A stretch of 64,000 bases of DNA from Anaerotignum faecicola (GTDB taxonomy: Bacteria > Bacillota > Clostridia > Lachnospirales > Anaerotignaceae): assembly GCA_024460105.1 (NCBI GenBank), contig JANFXS010000007.1, positions 1 through 64,000 on the forward strand. The letters run 5' to 3'. Under the pieces are notes generated by a model. It was not told where the DNA came from. It saw only the letters and a program-made list of their open reading frames with translations, and made no database searches. This document shows positions 52,023 through 61,149 of this stretch, piece after piece (position 1 is the first letter of the stretch; the number at the start of each line of letters is the position of its first letter). Made by a program: the position numbers and the translations under genes.

Positions 52023-54197
52023 ATGGGAATAAAAATAGCGTTGGCTGGAAACCCAAATTGCGGAAAAACAACATTGTTTAACGCGCTTACAGGTTCAAAC
52101 CAGTTTGTCGGAAACTGGCCTGGCGTTACGGTTGAAAAAAAAGAAGGAAGGCTTAAAGGCCATAAAGATGTTGTGATAATGGACTTGCCTGGTATATATT
52201 CCCTTTCGCCATATACTCTTGAAGAGGTTGTTGCAAGGAACTATCTTATTAATGAAAGGCCGGATGCTATATTAAATATAGTTGACGGCACAAACCTGGA
52301 ACGTAATCTTTATTTAACTACGCAGCTTTGCGAACTCGGTATTCCGGTTGTAATGGCAATCAACATGATGGACGTCGTACAAAAGAACGGCGATATCATA
52401 AATATAAAACAATTATCTAAAAATCTTGGATGCGATGTAGTGGAAATATCCGCTCTTAAAGGAACAGGAATTAAGGAAGCGGCCGAAAAAGCTGTTAATG
52501 CCGCTAAAACAAAAGATATAAGAGGCGCGGTACATACGTTTGCAAATCAAGTGGAAATTGCTTTGAACAGTATAAGTTCAATGTTAGATGATTCAATAAG
52601 CGAAGAACAAAAAAGGTTCTATGCTATTAAGCTTTTTGAACGTGATGAAAAGATTTCGGAAATGTTAAAGACTGTTCCTAATGTTGAATCTGTTATTGCC
52701 GAAACTGAAGAAGCAATGGATGATGATTCTGAAAGTATCATCACAAATGAGAGATATGTATATATTTCGTCGATTATAAACGGATGCCTAAAAAAGAAAA
52801 ATAACGGAGGCCTTACTTTATCTGATAAAATTGATAGGGTTGTTACAAACAGATTTTTAGCTCTTCCGATATTTGCCGCTGTAATGTTTATTGTTTATTA
52901 TGTTTCGGTTACAACTGTCGGCGGGATAGCGACGGATTGGGCAAATGACGGCGTTTTCGGCGAAGGTTGGAATTTGTTCGGAAGCAGTATTTTTGTTCCC
53001 GGCGTTCCTGTTATTGTCGGAAATATTCTGGAATCAATAAATTGTGCGCCTTGGTTAAGTTCTCTTATACTTGATGGCATTATAGCGGGAGTAGGGGCTG
53101 TTTTAGGGTTCGTTCCGCAGATGCTGATACTTTTTATTTTCCTTGCTTTCCTTGAAGCATGCGGATACATGGCAAGGATAGCGTTTATTATGGATAGGAT
53201 ATTCAGAAAATTCGGACTTTCGGGAAAAACTTTTATTCCGATGCTTATTGGCACCGGATGCGGGGTTCCGGGAGTTATGGCTTCAAGAACAATCGAAAAC
53301 GACAGGGATAGGAAAATGACAATAATGACGACAACATTTATCCCTTGCGGAGCAAAACTTCCGATTATCGCTCTTATAGCGGGAGCTCTTTTTGATAATG
53401 CGGCATGGGTTGCGCCTAGCGCTTATTTTGTTGGTATTGCGGCAATAATTTGTTCTGGAATTATATTAAAGAAAACAAAAATGTTTGAAGGCGAGGCGGC
53501 TCCGTTTGTTATGGAACTTCCGGCTTATCATATGCCTACTGTGATGAACGTACTTAGAAGCATGTGGGAAAGAGGTTGGTCGTTTATTAAAAAGGCCGGT
53601 TCGATTATCCTCCTTTCAACGATATTTATTTGGTTTACATCGAACTTTGGTATCGTCGATGGTAAATTTACAATGGTAGAAGATTTAAGCCAAGGTTTCC
53701 TTGCAAATATCGGAAGCGCTGTAAGCTGGGTATTTGCGCCTTTAGGATGGGGCGATTGGAAATCGGCGGTTGCGGCTATTACGGGTCTTGTTGCAAAAGA
53801 GAATGTTGTAGGTACTTTTGGTATACTTTACGGTTTTACTGAAGTTGCTGAAGACGGAAGCGAAATTTGGGGGACTCTTGCGGGCAGCATGACAACATGG
53901 GCGGCATATTCATTCCTCGTATTCAATCTGCTTTGCGCTCCTTGTTTCGCCGCTATGGGTGCAATCAAACGTGAAATGAATAATATAAAATGGTTCTGGT
54001 TTGCTATAGGTTATCAAACGATACTTGCATATGGCGCGTCGCTTTGTATTTATCAAATCGGTACCTTTATATCAGGAGGCGGTTTCGGAATAGGAACTGC
54101 AGCCGCAATAATCGTAATAGCTTTCTTTATTTATATGCTTGTAAGGCCTCAAAAAGGAAATGGGAGTTTAACTAAAAAAATTCCTGTTAAGGCATAA
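52023..54197 (+). CDS. feoB: Ferrous iron transport protein FeoB
   Basis: A 724-residue membrane protein for Fe(II) uptake. The N-terminal G domain has GNPNCGKTTLFNALTG at residues 9-24, DLPGIYSLSPYT and NMMD. A guanine-dissociation-inhibitor helical part leads to two Gate repeats in the membrane domain (FIPMLIGTGCGVPGVM and FIPCGAKLPIIALIAG). GGGGGAC precedes the ATG. The gene is complete. With the two FeoA proteins and the small Cys-rich partner it forms the full operon. Confidence 0.96.
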   Translation: MGIKIALAGNPNCGKTTLFNALTGSNQFVGNWPGVTVEKKEGRLKGHKDVVIMDLPGIYSLSPYTLEEVVARNYLINERPDAILNIVDGTNLERNLYLTTQLCELGIPVVMAINMMDVVQKNGDIINIKQLSKNLGCDVVEISALKGTGIKEAAEKAVNAAKTKDIRGAVHTFANQVEIALNSISSMLDDSISEEQKRFYAIKLFERDEKISEMLKTVPNVESVIAETEEAMDDDSESIITNERYVYISSIINGCLKKKNNGGLTLSDKIDRVVTNRFLALPIFAAVMFIVYYVSVTTVGGIATDWANDGVFGEGWNLFGSSIFVPGVPVIVGNILESINCAPWLSSLILDGIIAGVGAVLGFVPQMLILFIFLAFLEACGYMARIAFIMDRIFRKFGLSGKTFIPMLIGTGCGVPGVMASRTIENDRDRKMTIMTTTFIPCGAKLPIIALIAGALFDNAAWVAPSAYFVGIAAIICSGIILKKTKMFEGEAAPFVMELPAYHMPTVMNVLRSMWERGWSFIKKAGSIILLSTIFIWFTSNFGIVDGKFTMVEDLSQGFLANIGSAVSWVFAPLGWGDWKSAVAAITGLVAKENVVGTFGILYGFTEVAEDGSEIWGTLAGSMTTWAAYSFLVFNLLCAPCFAAMGAIKREMNNIKWFWFAIGYQTILAYGASLCIYQIGTFISGGGFGIGTAAAIIVIAFFIYMLVRPQKGNGSLTKKIPVKA

Positions 54198-54209
54198 GGA
54201 GGTAATTTT

Positions 54210-54350
54210 ATGGGAACTTATATAGTTGGAGGAATAGTTTTAATAATAATTATTTTGGCTGTTAGGCAAGTTAGAAAAACTAAGAAAAATGGCGGATGCG
54301 GCTGTGGATGTGACAATTGTGCGTCACATTGCCTAGATCACAAACAATAA
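54210..54350 (+). CDS. FeoB-associated Cys-rich membrane protein
   Basis: A 46-residue gene starting with ATG at 54210 behind TAAGGAGG, 12 bp after feoB. The product has one N-terminal transmembrane helix (IVGGIVLIIIILAV), a basic linker and a cysteine-rich end, GCGCGCDNCASHC, with five cysteines. This layout matches the small FeoB-associated Cys-rich proteins found at the end of feo operons in Firmicutes. Its role may be in Fe(II) handling or in stabilising FeoB. Confidence 0.85.
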   Translation: MGTYIVGGIVLIIIILAVRQVRKTKKNGGCGCGCDNCASHCLDHKQ

Positions 54351-54353
54351 CAG

Positions 54354-54397
54354 AAAAAACTGTCGGGAGATTTATACTGCTTTCCCGGCAGTTTTTT
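54354..54397 (+). terminator. Terminator of the feo operon
   Basis: AAAAAACTGTCGGGA (54354-54368) pairs with TCCCGGCAGTTTTTT with one G-U pair and a loop of about 13 nt, and continues into TTATTT. Confidence 0.9.
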
Positions 54398-54629
54398 ATT
54401 TAACGGCATGTTGAATTTGGTATATATTTTCCGGATTTGTTTTATTTTTAAGCGACATATAAAATTTGAAAAAACAATGTAAAAACCATGAATAATTCCA
54501 TTGTATTCAGATTGAAATAAAGTGTTGAAAGCCTGAACTATAAAACAGAATAGGCATGTTATCATATAGCTTGTATAAGCATTTATTTTTTAAATATACT
54601 AAAATTATTTTAATTTTTATAAATTTATA
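54398..54629. other. AT-rich spacer between feo operon and marR gene
   Basis: No supported gene. A 75-codon minus-strand frame here overlaps the feo terminator and has no ribosome binding site, so it is not called. Confidence 0.45.
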
Positions 54630-54658
54630 TTGACATAAAAAGTATTTGTATATAGAAT
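54630..54658 (+). promoter_or_regulatory. Promoter of the marR-ABC exporter operon
   Basis: TTGACA (54630-54635), a 17-bp spacer and TAGAAT (54653-54658). Its transcript start falls inside the adjacent dyad. Confidence 0.8.
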
Positions 54659-54659
54659 A

Positions 54660-54691
54660 TTAGCTACCTAACTAAAAAGTTAGGAGGCTAA
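54660..54691 (+). promoter_or_regulatory. Candidate MarR operator dyad
   Basis: TTAGCTACCTAACT (54660-54673) and AGTTAGGAGGCTAA (54678-54691) are inverted repeats with 12 of 14 matches. The dyad begins right after the -10 box and also contains the TAGGAGG ribosome-binding-like sequence. This is the position expected for autorepression by the MarR protein encoded next. Confidence 0.7.
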
Positions 54692-54715
54692 TTAATTTTG
54701 AAAGGGGATTATAAT

Positions 54716-55180
54716 TTGAGTAGTAATTTTGAATTTAAAGCGGCATTATGTGAGGCAGAGAGAGAGTTAAAGAAATTTAATATACTGCATAGGGCCAAAT
54801 TTTCAAAATTAGCGGAAAAAGAGAATATTTTTCCCGGACAACTGCCGATACTTGTTTTTATATCTCAAAATAACGGCTGTACCCAGAAGAATATTGCCGA
54901 TGTTCTCAATTTCCGAGCCGCAAGTATAACGGATTCCCTTAAAAGAATGGAAAAGGCCGGTTTAATAATAAGAAAGCAGGACAATAAAGATTTAAGGGTT
55001 ATAAGGGTATTTATAACTGAAAGCGGGATAAAACATATGCAGATTGGTATCAAAATAAGTTACAGAATGGAGGAATGTTATTTTAAAGGATTTTCAGAGG
55101 AAGAAAAAGCGATGTGCCTTTCTTTCGTTAAAAGGATGTGCCGAAATTTGGAACAAAATGAAGGAGGAGCAGAATGTTAA
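54716..55180 (+). CDS. MarR-family transcriptional regulator
   Basis: A 154-residue winged-helix regulator if started at the TTG at 54716 (AAAGGGG eight bases upstream); a TTG at 54698 is the alternative. The DNA-binding region reads GCTQKNIADVLNFRAASITD followed by SLKRMEKAGLI and a wing containing DNKDLRVIRVFIT. The stop overlaps the start of the first ABC exporter gene, so regulator and transporter are one operon. A dyad over the transcript start suggests autorepression relieved by a drug-like ligand, as in other MarR-exporter units. Confidence 0.88.
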   Translation: MSSNFEFKAALCEAERELKKFNILHRAKFSKLAEKENIFPGQLPILVFISQNNGCTQKNIADVLNFRAASITDSLKRMEKAGLIIRKQDNKDLRVIRVFITESGIKHMQIGIKISYRMEECYFKGFSEEEKAMCLSFVKRMCRNLEQNEGGAEC

Positions 55181-56910
55181 AACTTGCTAAATATCTGAAG
55201 AAATATAAACTGTATACAATTCTTGCGCCGCTTCTTATGATGATAGAGGTTGCAAGCGAACTTTTACAGCCTAAATTAATGACAAAAATCATCGATAACG
55301 GTGTTGTGGCCGGAAATCTCGATTATATAATAAAAGTCGGCATAATTATGGTCGTAATAGCGGCGCTTGGCATAATAGGCGGGATTGGCTGTCTCATTTT
55401 TGCAAGTTTGACAAGCCAAGGCTTCGGAGCCGATCTAAGGGATGATTTATTTAAAAAAATACAGGAATTTTCTTTTAAAAACATTGATACATTTAAACCG
55501 TCGTCTTTAATAACAAGGCTTACGAACGATGTGACGCAAATGCAGAATATTGTTCTTATGAGTCTAAGGATGCTTGTAAGGGCGCCGCTTCTGTTTGTGG
55601 GCGGAATTATGATGACGTTTACAATAAACAGAAAATTGTCTTTGATATTTTTGGTTATGATACCCATTGTTCTGGCTGCCATAACAGTATTAATCAAATT
55701 AAGCTTTCCGCTTTTTAAAATTGTCCAGGAGAAACTTGACAAAGTTAATACTGTAATGCGGGAAAATCTTTCCGGAGTAAGAGTTGTAAAGGTTTTTGTA
55801 AGAAGCGATTACGAAATTAAGAAATTTGATGAAGCCAACAAAGATTATAAAGACACTACAATTAAGGCTTTTAGGACAATCGTCCTAATTATGCCTGTCA
55901 TGATGCTTGTAATGAATTTCGGTATTATTGCAATTCTCTATTTCGGCGGTATTCAGGTTAAAGCCGGAACAATGGAAATAGGCGACATAATGGCGTTTAT
56001 AACATACTTAACACAGATACTTATGGCGCTGATGATGATTTCGATGGTATTTATGATATTTTCAAGAGCTAAAGTATCGGCAGACCGTATAAACGAAGTG
56101 CTTGAAACCAAAGTTGATATTGTAACCCCGGAAAATGCCGTTAAAGAAACAAATGAAACAGGCACTGTCGAGTTTAGAAACGTATCGTTTAGATATGAAG
56201 GCGGAACAGGAGAACCTGTGCTTGAAAACATAAACTTTTCGGTTAAAAAAGGGGAAACAGTTGCTATACTCGGAGAAACCGGAAGCGGAAAGTCAACTCT
56301 TGTTAACTTAATACCTCGTCTTTATGATGTTACGGAAGGCGAAGTTTTTGTTGACGGCGTTAATGTAAAGGAATTTGACCTTGAAGTTCTGAGAAAGAAA
56401 GTAGCGGTAGTATTGCAGGAAGCAATATTGTTCAGCGGGACAATAAAAGATAACATACTTTGGGGAAAGCCGGATGCAGACGATGAAGAAATATACAAAG
56501 CGGCAGAGTTTGCACAGGCGCATGGTTTTGTTATGGAACTTCCTGCTAATTATGGAACAGAACTCGGTCAAAAGGGCGTAAACCTTTCAGGGGGGCAGAA
56601 ACAAAGGCTTTCAATAGCAAGGGCGCTTATTAAGAACCCTGAAATCCTAATACTTGACGACAGCACAAGCGCCGTGGATATGGTTACGGAAAAGAAAATT
56701 CAAAATGCGCTTGCAAAAGAACTTAAAGACAGCACAAAAATTATAATTGCCCAAAGGATCAGTTCAGTTATGAACGCAGACAAAATATTAGTGCTCGGAA
56801 ACGGGACCATATCTGCCATGGGAACCCATGAAGAACTGCTCAAAACAAGCAAAGACTATCAGGAGATATATTATTCTCAGACAGGAAAGGGGGCTGTTTC
56901 AGGTGAATGA
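55174..56910 (+). CDS. Heterodimeric ABC exporter subunit with degenerate ATP site
   Basis: A 578-residue half-transporter: six transmembrane helices (residues ~15-310) and an ATPase domain. Walker A is GETGSGKST (367-375) and the signature is LSGGQKQR. The usual catalytic glutamate after Walker B is Asp496 (LDDSTSAVD) and the switch histidine is replaced by Gln527 (IIAQRIS). Such changes define the non-catalytic site of heterodimeric exporters of the BmrC/BmrD or LmrC/LmrD kind. The partner gene overlaps its 3' end. The substrate is unknown; drug or peptide export is likely from the MarR control. Confidence 0.9.
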   Translation: MLKLAKYLKKYKLYTILAPLLMMIEVASELLQPKLMTKIIDNGVVAGNLDYIIKVGIIMVVIAALGIIGGIGCLIFASLTSQGFGADLRDDLFKKIQEFSFKNIDTFKPSSLITRLTNDVTQMQNIVLMSLRMLVRAPLLFVGGIMMTFTINRKLSLIFLVMIPIVLAAITVLIKLSFPLFKIVQEKLDKVNTVMRENLSGVRVVKVFVRSDYEIKKFDEANKDYKDTTIKAFRTIVLIMPVMMLVMNFGIIAILYFGGIQVKAGTMEIGDIMAFITYLTQILMALMMISMVFMIFSRAKVSADRINEVLETKVDIVTPENAVKETNETGTVEFRNVSFRYEGGTGEPVLENINFSVKKGETVAILGETGSGKSTLVNLIPRLYDVTEGEVFVDGVNVKEFDLEVLRKKVAVVLQEAILFSGTIKDNILWGKPDADDEEIYKAAEFAQAHGFVMELPANYGTELGQKGVNLSGGQKQRLSIARALIKNPEILILDDSTSAVDMVTEKKIQNALAKELKDSTKIIIAQRISSVMNADKILVLGNGTISAMGTHEELLKTSKDYQEIYYSQTGKGAVSGE

Positions 56911-58714
56911 GAAAAATAAAAGTGTTAATATCAGGCCGGGCAATAAAAATGCCGTAAATTTTGAAAAAGCTAAAAACATCAAAGGCACGGCAATACGTTT
57001 AATGAAATACCTTTCCAAACATAAGGCAAAGCTTTTTGGGATACTTCTCCTTATAATAGCTTCAACGCTAATGAGTACGGTAGCCACACGGGTTATGGGA
57101 ATTGCGATTGACGAATTTATAAGCGCCGGCAATATAGCCGGGCTTGTTAAAATTTGCGGCGCCCTGCTTATACTGTATCTTTTTGCAAGCTTATTTACAT
57201 GGCTTCAAAGTGTGACGATGATTAGTATTTCACAACAGACTGTTGAAGAAATAAGGAAAGAAGTTTTTGACAAGCTTCAAAAACTCCCATTAAAATATTT
57301 TGACTCAAAACCGCACGGCGAGGTAATGAGCCGTGTCACTAACGATGTTGACAATATTTCAAATACATTAAACCAATGCATATCCCAGATATTAAGCAGC
57401 CTGCTGACAGTTATATTTACTCTTGCCGCAATGTGTATATTAAGCCCGCTTCTTACATTAATAACTATCATTATAATTCCTGTAATGCTTCTGATTACGA
57501 AGCAAGTCGCGGCAAAAAGCAGTAAGTATTTTATGAAAAGACAGCAGAAGCTGGGAAACCTCAACGGCTATATAGAGGAAGTAGTTTCAGGGCAGAAGGT
57601 TATAAAAGTGTTCACAAGGGAAGAAGAAGAAATTAAAGAATTTGAGGTCATTAACAGGGATCTTTTATCTTCCGGAGTAAAAGCCGAGATATTTTCGGGA
57701 ATGATTGGGCCTATTTCAACGGCTTTAAACAGCATAAGTTATGCTCTTATAACATGTATCGGCGGCATTATGATAATTACCGGAATGAATATGACGGTGG
57801 GAACAATTACAACGTTTATGACATACTCAAAACAATTTACAAGGCCCATAAATGAAATTTCACAGCTTGCCAATATGATTATGGCGGCGCTTGCAGGAGC
57901 GGAGCGAGTATTTGAAGTTATCGACGAACAGGAAGAACCGAAAGACATTGAACATGCGTATGAACTTGGAGAAGTTGAAGGCTTTGTCAGCCTTGAAAAT
58001 GTTGAATTTGCATATGAAGAAAATAATCCTATTTTAAAAGACATAAACCTATATGCAAAACCAGGGCAGACCATAGCGTTTGTTGGGCCGACGGGAGCCG
58101 GAAAAACAACTATAATAAATTTGCTGACACGTTTTTATGATATTAATTCGGGAAAAATTACTATCGACGGTCATGATATTCGCGATATAAAGCGCGACAG
58201 TCTCAGATCCGCTATAGGAGTAGTGCTTCAGGACACATATCTTTTTACGGGTACTATAGAAGACAATATCCGTTACGGAAAACTAGACGCTACTTTCCAG
58301 GAAATCAAGGAAGCTGCAAAACTTGCAAATGCAAACGAGTTTATAAAAAGGCTTCCGGAGGGGTATAATACAATACTTACAGACGGAGGAGGAAATTTAA
58401 GCCAGGGGCAACGTCAGATGATAAGCATTGCCCGGGCAATATTGTCAGATCCGAAGATACTAATACTTGACGAAGCTACAAGCAGCGTTGATACAAGGAC
58501 TGAAATGAAAATTCAAGAAGCCATGAATAATCTTATGAGAGGCAGAACAAACTTTGTAATAGCGCACAGGCTCTCAACTATTAAAGATGCAGATCTGATT
58601 GCTGTTGTCAATGGCGGAAGAATAATAGAACGCGGTTCCCATAATGAACTTATGGAGAAGAAGGGATTTTACTATAATCTTTATATGAGCCAATTTTCGC
58701 CGCAGACGGCATAA
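56903..58714 (+). CDS. Heterodimeric ABC exporter subunit with canonical ATP site
   Basis: A 603-residue half-transporter, the partner of the preceding protein. The GTG at 56903 is chosen; the frame extending to 56828 would run deep inside the upstream gene. Six transmembrane helices are followed by the ATPase domain with Walker A GPTGAGKTT, signature LSQGQRQM, Walker B with catalytic Glu524 (LDEATSSVD) and switch His555 (IAHRLS). The complete catalytic residues contrast with the degenerate site in the partner, so one ATP site hydrolyses per cycle. It has an N-terminal cytoplasmic extension of about 30 residues. Confidence 0.9.
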   Translation: MNEKNKSVNIRPGNKNAVNFEKAKNIKGTAIRLMKYLSKHKAKLFGILLLIIASTLMSTVATRVMGIAIDEFISAGNIAGLVKICGALLILYLFASLFTWLQSVTMISISQQTVEEIRKEVFDKLQKLPLKYFDSKPHGEVMSRVTNDVDNISNTLNQCISQILSSLLTVIFTLAAMCILSPLLTLITIIIIPVMLLITKQVAAKSSKYFMKRQQKLGNLNGYIEEVVSGQKVIKVFTREEEEIKEFEVINRDLLSSGVKAEIFSGMIGPISTALNSISYALITCIGGIMIITGMNMTVGTITTFMTYSKQFTRPINEISQLANMIMAALAGAERVFEVIDEQEEPKDIEHAYELGEVEGFVSLENVEFAYEENNPILKDINLYAKPGQTIAFVGPTGAGKTTIINLLTRFYDINSGKITIDGHDIRDIKRDSLRSAIGVVLQDTYLFTGTIEDNIRYGKLDATFQEIKEAAKLANANEFIKRLPEGYNTILTDGGGNLSQGQRQMISIARAILSDPKILILDEATSSVDTRTEMKIQEAMNNLMRGRTNFVIAHRLSTIKDADLIAVVNGGRIIERGSHNELMEKKGFYYNLYMSQFSPQTA

Positions 58715-58776
58715 AATTTTTGAAATTATATGTTGACGCAGTATATAAATTCATTATATATTAAAATATATTTAAA

Positions 58777-58836
58777 AAAGACAACAGTTCTTAACCGATA
58801 AGATTTAAGTTTTGTCGGTTAGGACTTTTGTCTTGT
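58777..58836 (+). terminator. Terminator after the ABC exporter operon
   Basis: A long imperfect hairpin: AGACAACAGTTCTTAACCGA on the left pairs with TCGGTTAGGACTTTTGTCTT on the right, with a loop around 58800-58814. Several mismatches occur, and no strong T-run follows. Confidence 0.6.
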
Positions 58837-58879
58837 AAAACAGTATACGAATCTATGCCAGTTTGAGATGTATCGGTTA

Positions 58880-58908
58880 TTGTTTTTGGAACTGTTATAA
58901 TATATAAT
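58880..58908 (+). promoter_or_regulatory. Candidate promoter of the APC permease operon
   Basis: TTGTTT (58880-58885), a 17-bp spacer and TATAAT (58903-58908), about 35 bp before the start codon. Another pair, TTGACG (58733) with TATATA (58755), lies upstream of the terminator hairpin. Confidence 0.5.
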
Positions 58909-58943
58909 ATCACATTGGTTTCAGGCAGGAGAGGATTACGCAA

Positions 58944-60311
58944 ATGAGTGGAAATTTTGAAAAAAAATACGGCCTTTTTACAGCGATTGCAATGGTTGTC
59001 GGAATAGTCATAGGCAGCGGCGTATTTTTTAAGGCTGAAAAGGTTCTTAATGCAACGGGCGGAAATTTGCCGCTTGGAATAATCGCATGGGCTGTCGGCG
59101 CATTGATAATGATTTGCTGCGCATATACTTTTTCGGTTATGGCCACAAGATATGCGCATGTCAGCGGCGTAGTGGATTATGCCGAAAATACTGTAGGAAA
59201 GAAATATGCATATTATCTGGGCTGGTTTCTGGCGACGATATATTATCCATGCCTTACGTCGGTTTTATCATGGGTATCTGCGAGATATATATGCGTGCTT
59301 TTTGGTTTTTCCATAACGGGTGGAGAATGTATGGTTATCGCCGGGTTCCTGCTTGTTGCAAGCTACTCGCTTAATGCTTTGTCGCCTGTGCTTGCCGGAA
59401 AACTTCAAGTTTCCACAACAATTATAAAGCTTGTGCCGCTTCTTCTTATGGCTGTGATAGGCACAATAAAAGGAATTTCCGACGGTATGACAGTTTATAA
59501 TTTTACAACTGCAGTTGTGGAAGTTGAAGGAAAATATGCCCTTTTTACAGCTGTAGTAGCTACGGCATTTGCATATGAGGGATGGATAATTGCTACTTCA
59601 ATAAACGCTGAAATAAAAAATGCAAAAAAGAATTTGCCTATTGCTCTGGTTGCCGGCACGTTTATAATTGCCTGCGTATATATATCCTATTATATTGGAC
59701 TTGCAGGAACAGTCGAAAATGCCGTTTTGATGTCGGAAGGAGAAGCGGGAATTAAAATTGCATTTGAAAGTATCTTTTCATCTATGGGCGGCGTTATACT
59801 TTTTGTATTTGTTATTATATCATGCCTTGGAACATTAAACGGACTTATGCTCGCATCAACGAGAGGAATATATGCAGTTGCAGTACGGAATGAGGGGCCG
59901 CATCCGGCAAAGTTTTCTCAGATGGACAAAACGACGAATATGCCGAATAATTCGGCTGTTTTTGGGGTTTTAATTTGCGCATGGTGGCTTTTATATTTTT
60001 ACGGTTCAAATTTAACTGACACATGGTTTGGATTCCTGACATTTGATTCGTCCGAACTGCCGATTATAACTATATATGCGTCATATATACCGATTGTTAT
60101 AATGTTTGTAATTAAGAATAAGGATTTAAATGCTTTCAATAGATTTGTTATGCCTCTATTAACTGTGGCAGGCTGCGTTTTTATGGTAATTGCGGCTATA
60201 TTTGCGCATAGGATTGCCGTTGTCGGCTATTTAATAGTATTCTGCATATTTATGGCCGCCGGAGTTTATTTCAGGAATAAAAATAAACAGGGGAATGAAT
60301 TAAATGATTGA
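58944..60311 (+). CDS. APC-superfamily amino-acid permease
   Basis: A 455-residue membrane carrier with about 12 helices. The N-terminal GLFTAIAMVVGIVIGSGVFFKAE is the APC first-helix motif (GxG), typical of the LAT/SteT type of amino-acid exchanger. Residues ~200-220 contain FAYEGWIIATSINAEIKN, the conserved APC sixth-helix region. GGCAGGAGAGG precedes the ATG. The substrate is an amino acid, with no firm specificity. The stop overlaps the start of the TSUP permease gene by 8 bp, so the two are co-expressed. Confidence 0.92.
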   Translation: MSGNFEKKYGLFTAIAMVVGIVIGSGVFFKAEKVLNATGGNLPLGIIAWAVGALIMICCAYTFSVMATRYAHVSGVVDYAENTVGKKYAYYLGWFLATIYYPCLTSVLSWVSARYICVLFGFSITGGECMVIAGFLLVASYSLNALSPVLAGKLQVSTTIIKLVPLLLMAVIGTIKGISDGMTVYNFTTAVVEVEGKYALFTAVVATAFAYEGWIIATSINAEIKNAKKNLPIALVAGTFIIACVYISYYIGLAGTVENAVLMSEGEAGIKIAFESIFSSMGGVILFVFVIISCLGTLNGLMLASTRGIYAVAVRNEGPHPAKFSQMDKTTNMPNNSAVFGVLICAWWLLYFYGSNLTDTWFGFLTFDSSELPIITIYASYIPIVIMFVIKNKDLNAFNRFVMPLLTVAGCVFMVIAAIFAHRIAVVGYLIVFCIFMAAGVYFRNKNKQGNELND

Positions 60312-61083
60312 CACGGCGTTTGATACAACAAAGATACTTTTAATAATATGTCCGTTTACATTTATTGCCGGTTTTATAGATTCGATAGCGGGAGGAGGAG
60401 GGCTTATAAGCCTTCCGGCATATCTGGCGGCGGGCATGCCTCCGCATTTTGCCGCCGCTACAAATAAATGCTCTTCTGTATTCGGGACGCTGGTGGCTTC
60501 GATTAAGTATATGAGAAGCAGTAAAATAGATTATAAAGCGGCCTTTTCAGCCGCTGCCGCCGCGCTTTTAGGCTCTTCAATAGGTGCGTATTTGAATATG
60601 CTTATAAACGAAAAGGCGCTTAATTTTATTATGGTTGTATCTGTTCCGATTATAGCAGTTTTTCTGGTATTTAAAAAAGACTTTGGAAATGAGGATACTA
60701 CATACCGACATAGCAGTTTAAAAATTATTATTTTATCTGTTATCATAGGTTTTGTAATAGGAATGTACGACGGTTTTTTTGGGCCGGGTACGGGAACGTT
60801 CCTTGCTTTGGCATTTACGGGAATTGCGGGTTTTGATTTGATCACGGCTTCGGGAAATACGAAGATAGTCAATTTGGCTTCAAATATTGCCGCTTTTATT
60901 ACATTTGCTTTGGGCGGGAAAATATTGTGGCAAATAGGCCTTCCGGGAGCGGTTTTTGGAATAGCCGGAAATTTTATAGGTTCGTCTTTTGCCCTTAAAA
61001 AAGGCGTTAAGTTTATAAGGCCGATGTTTTTTGTCGTACTTTCGATTTTAATTGTTAAATTAATTTGGGATATGGCGGTTTAA
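60304..61083 (+). CDS. TauE/SafE (TSUP) family permease, full length
   Basis: A 259-residue membrane protein with about eight helices and two internal TSUP repeats: FIDSIAGGGGLISLPAYLAAG in the first half and MYDGFFGPGTGTFLAL in the second. This is the complete form of the carrier that is split into two genes at 23990-24681. The ATG at 60304 overlaps the end of the amino-acid permease gene, so translational coupling is expected. TSUP members carry sulfite, sulfonates or carboxylates, and the pairing with an amino-acid permease might hint at a sulfur amino-acid link, but that is speculation. Confidence 0.9.
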   Translation: MIDTAFDTTKILLIICPFTFIAGFIDSIAGGGGLISLPAYLAAGMPPHFAAATNKCSSVFGTLVASIKYMRSSKIDYKAAFSAAAAALLGSSIGAYLNMLINEKALNFIMVVSVPIIAVFLVFKKDFGNEDTTYRHSSLKIIILSVIIGFVIGMYDGFFGPGTGTFLALAFTGIAGFDLITASGNTKIVNLASNIAAFITFALGGKILWQIGLPGAVFGIAGNFIGSSFALKKGVKFIRPMFFVVLSILIVKLIWDMAV

Positions 61084-61096
61084 AGAGTAAATTAGC

Positions 61097-61125
61097 TTGA
61101 TTTATTGGAAAAAATGTGTTATATA
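61097..61125 (+). promoter_or_regulatory. Candidate promoter of leuS
   Basis: TTGATT (61097-61102), a 17-bp spacer and TATATA (61120-61125), just upstream of the T-box leader. Confidence 0.5.
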
Positions 61126-61149
61126 TTATGTTACTGATTATTTTAAAGG

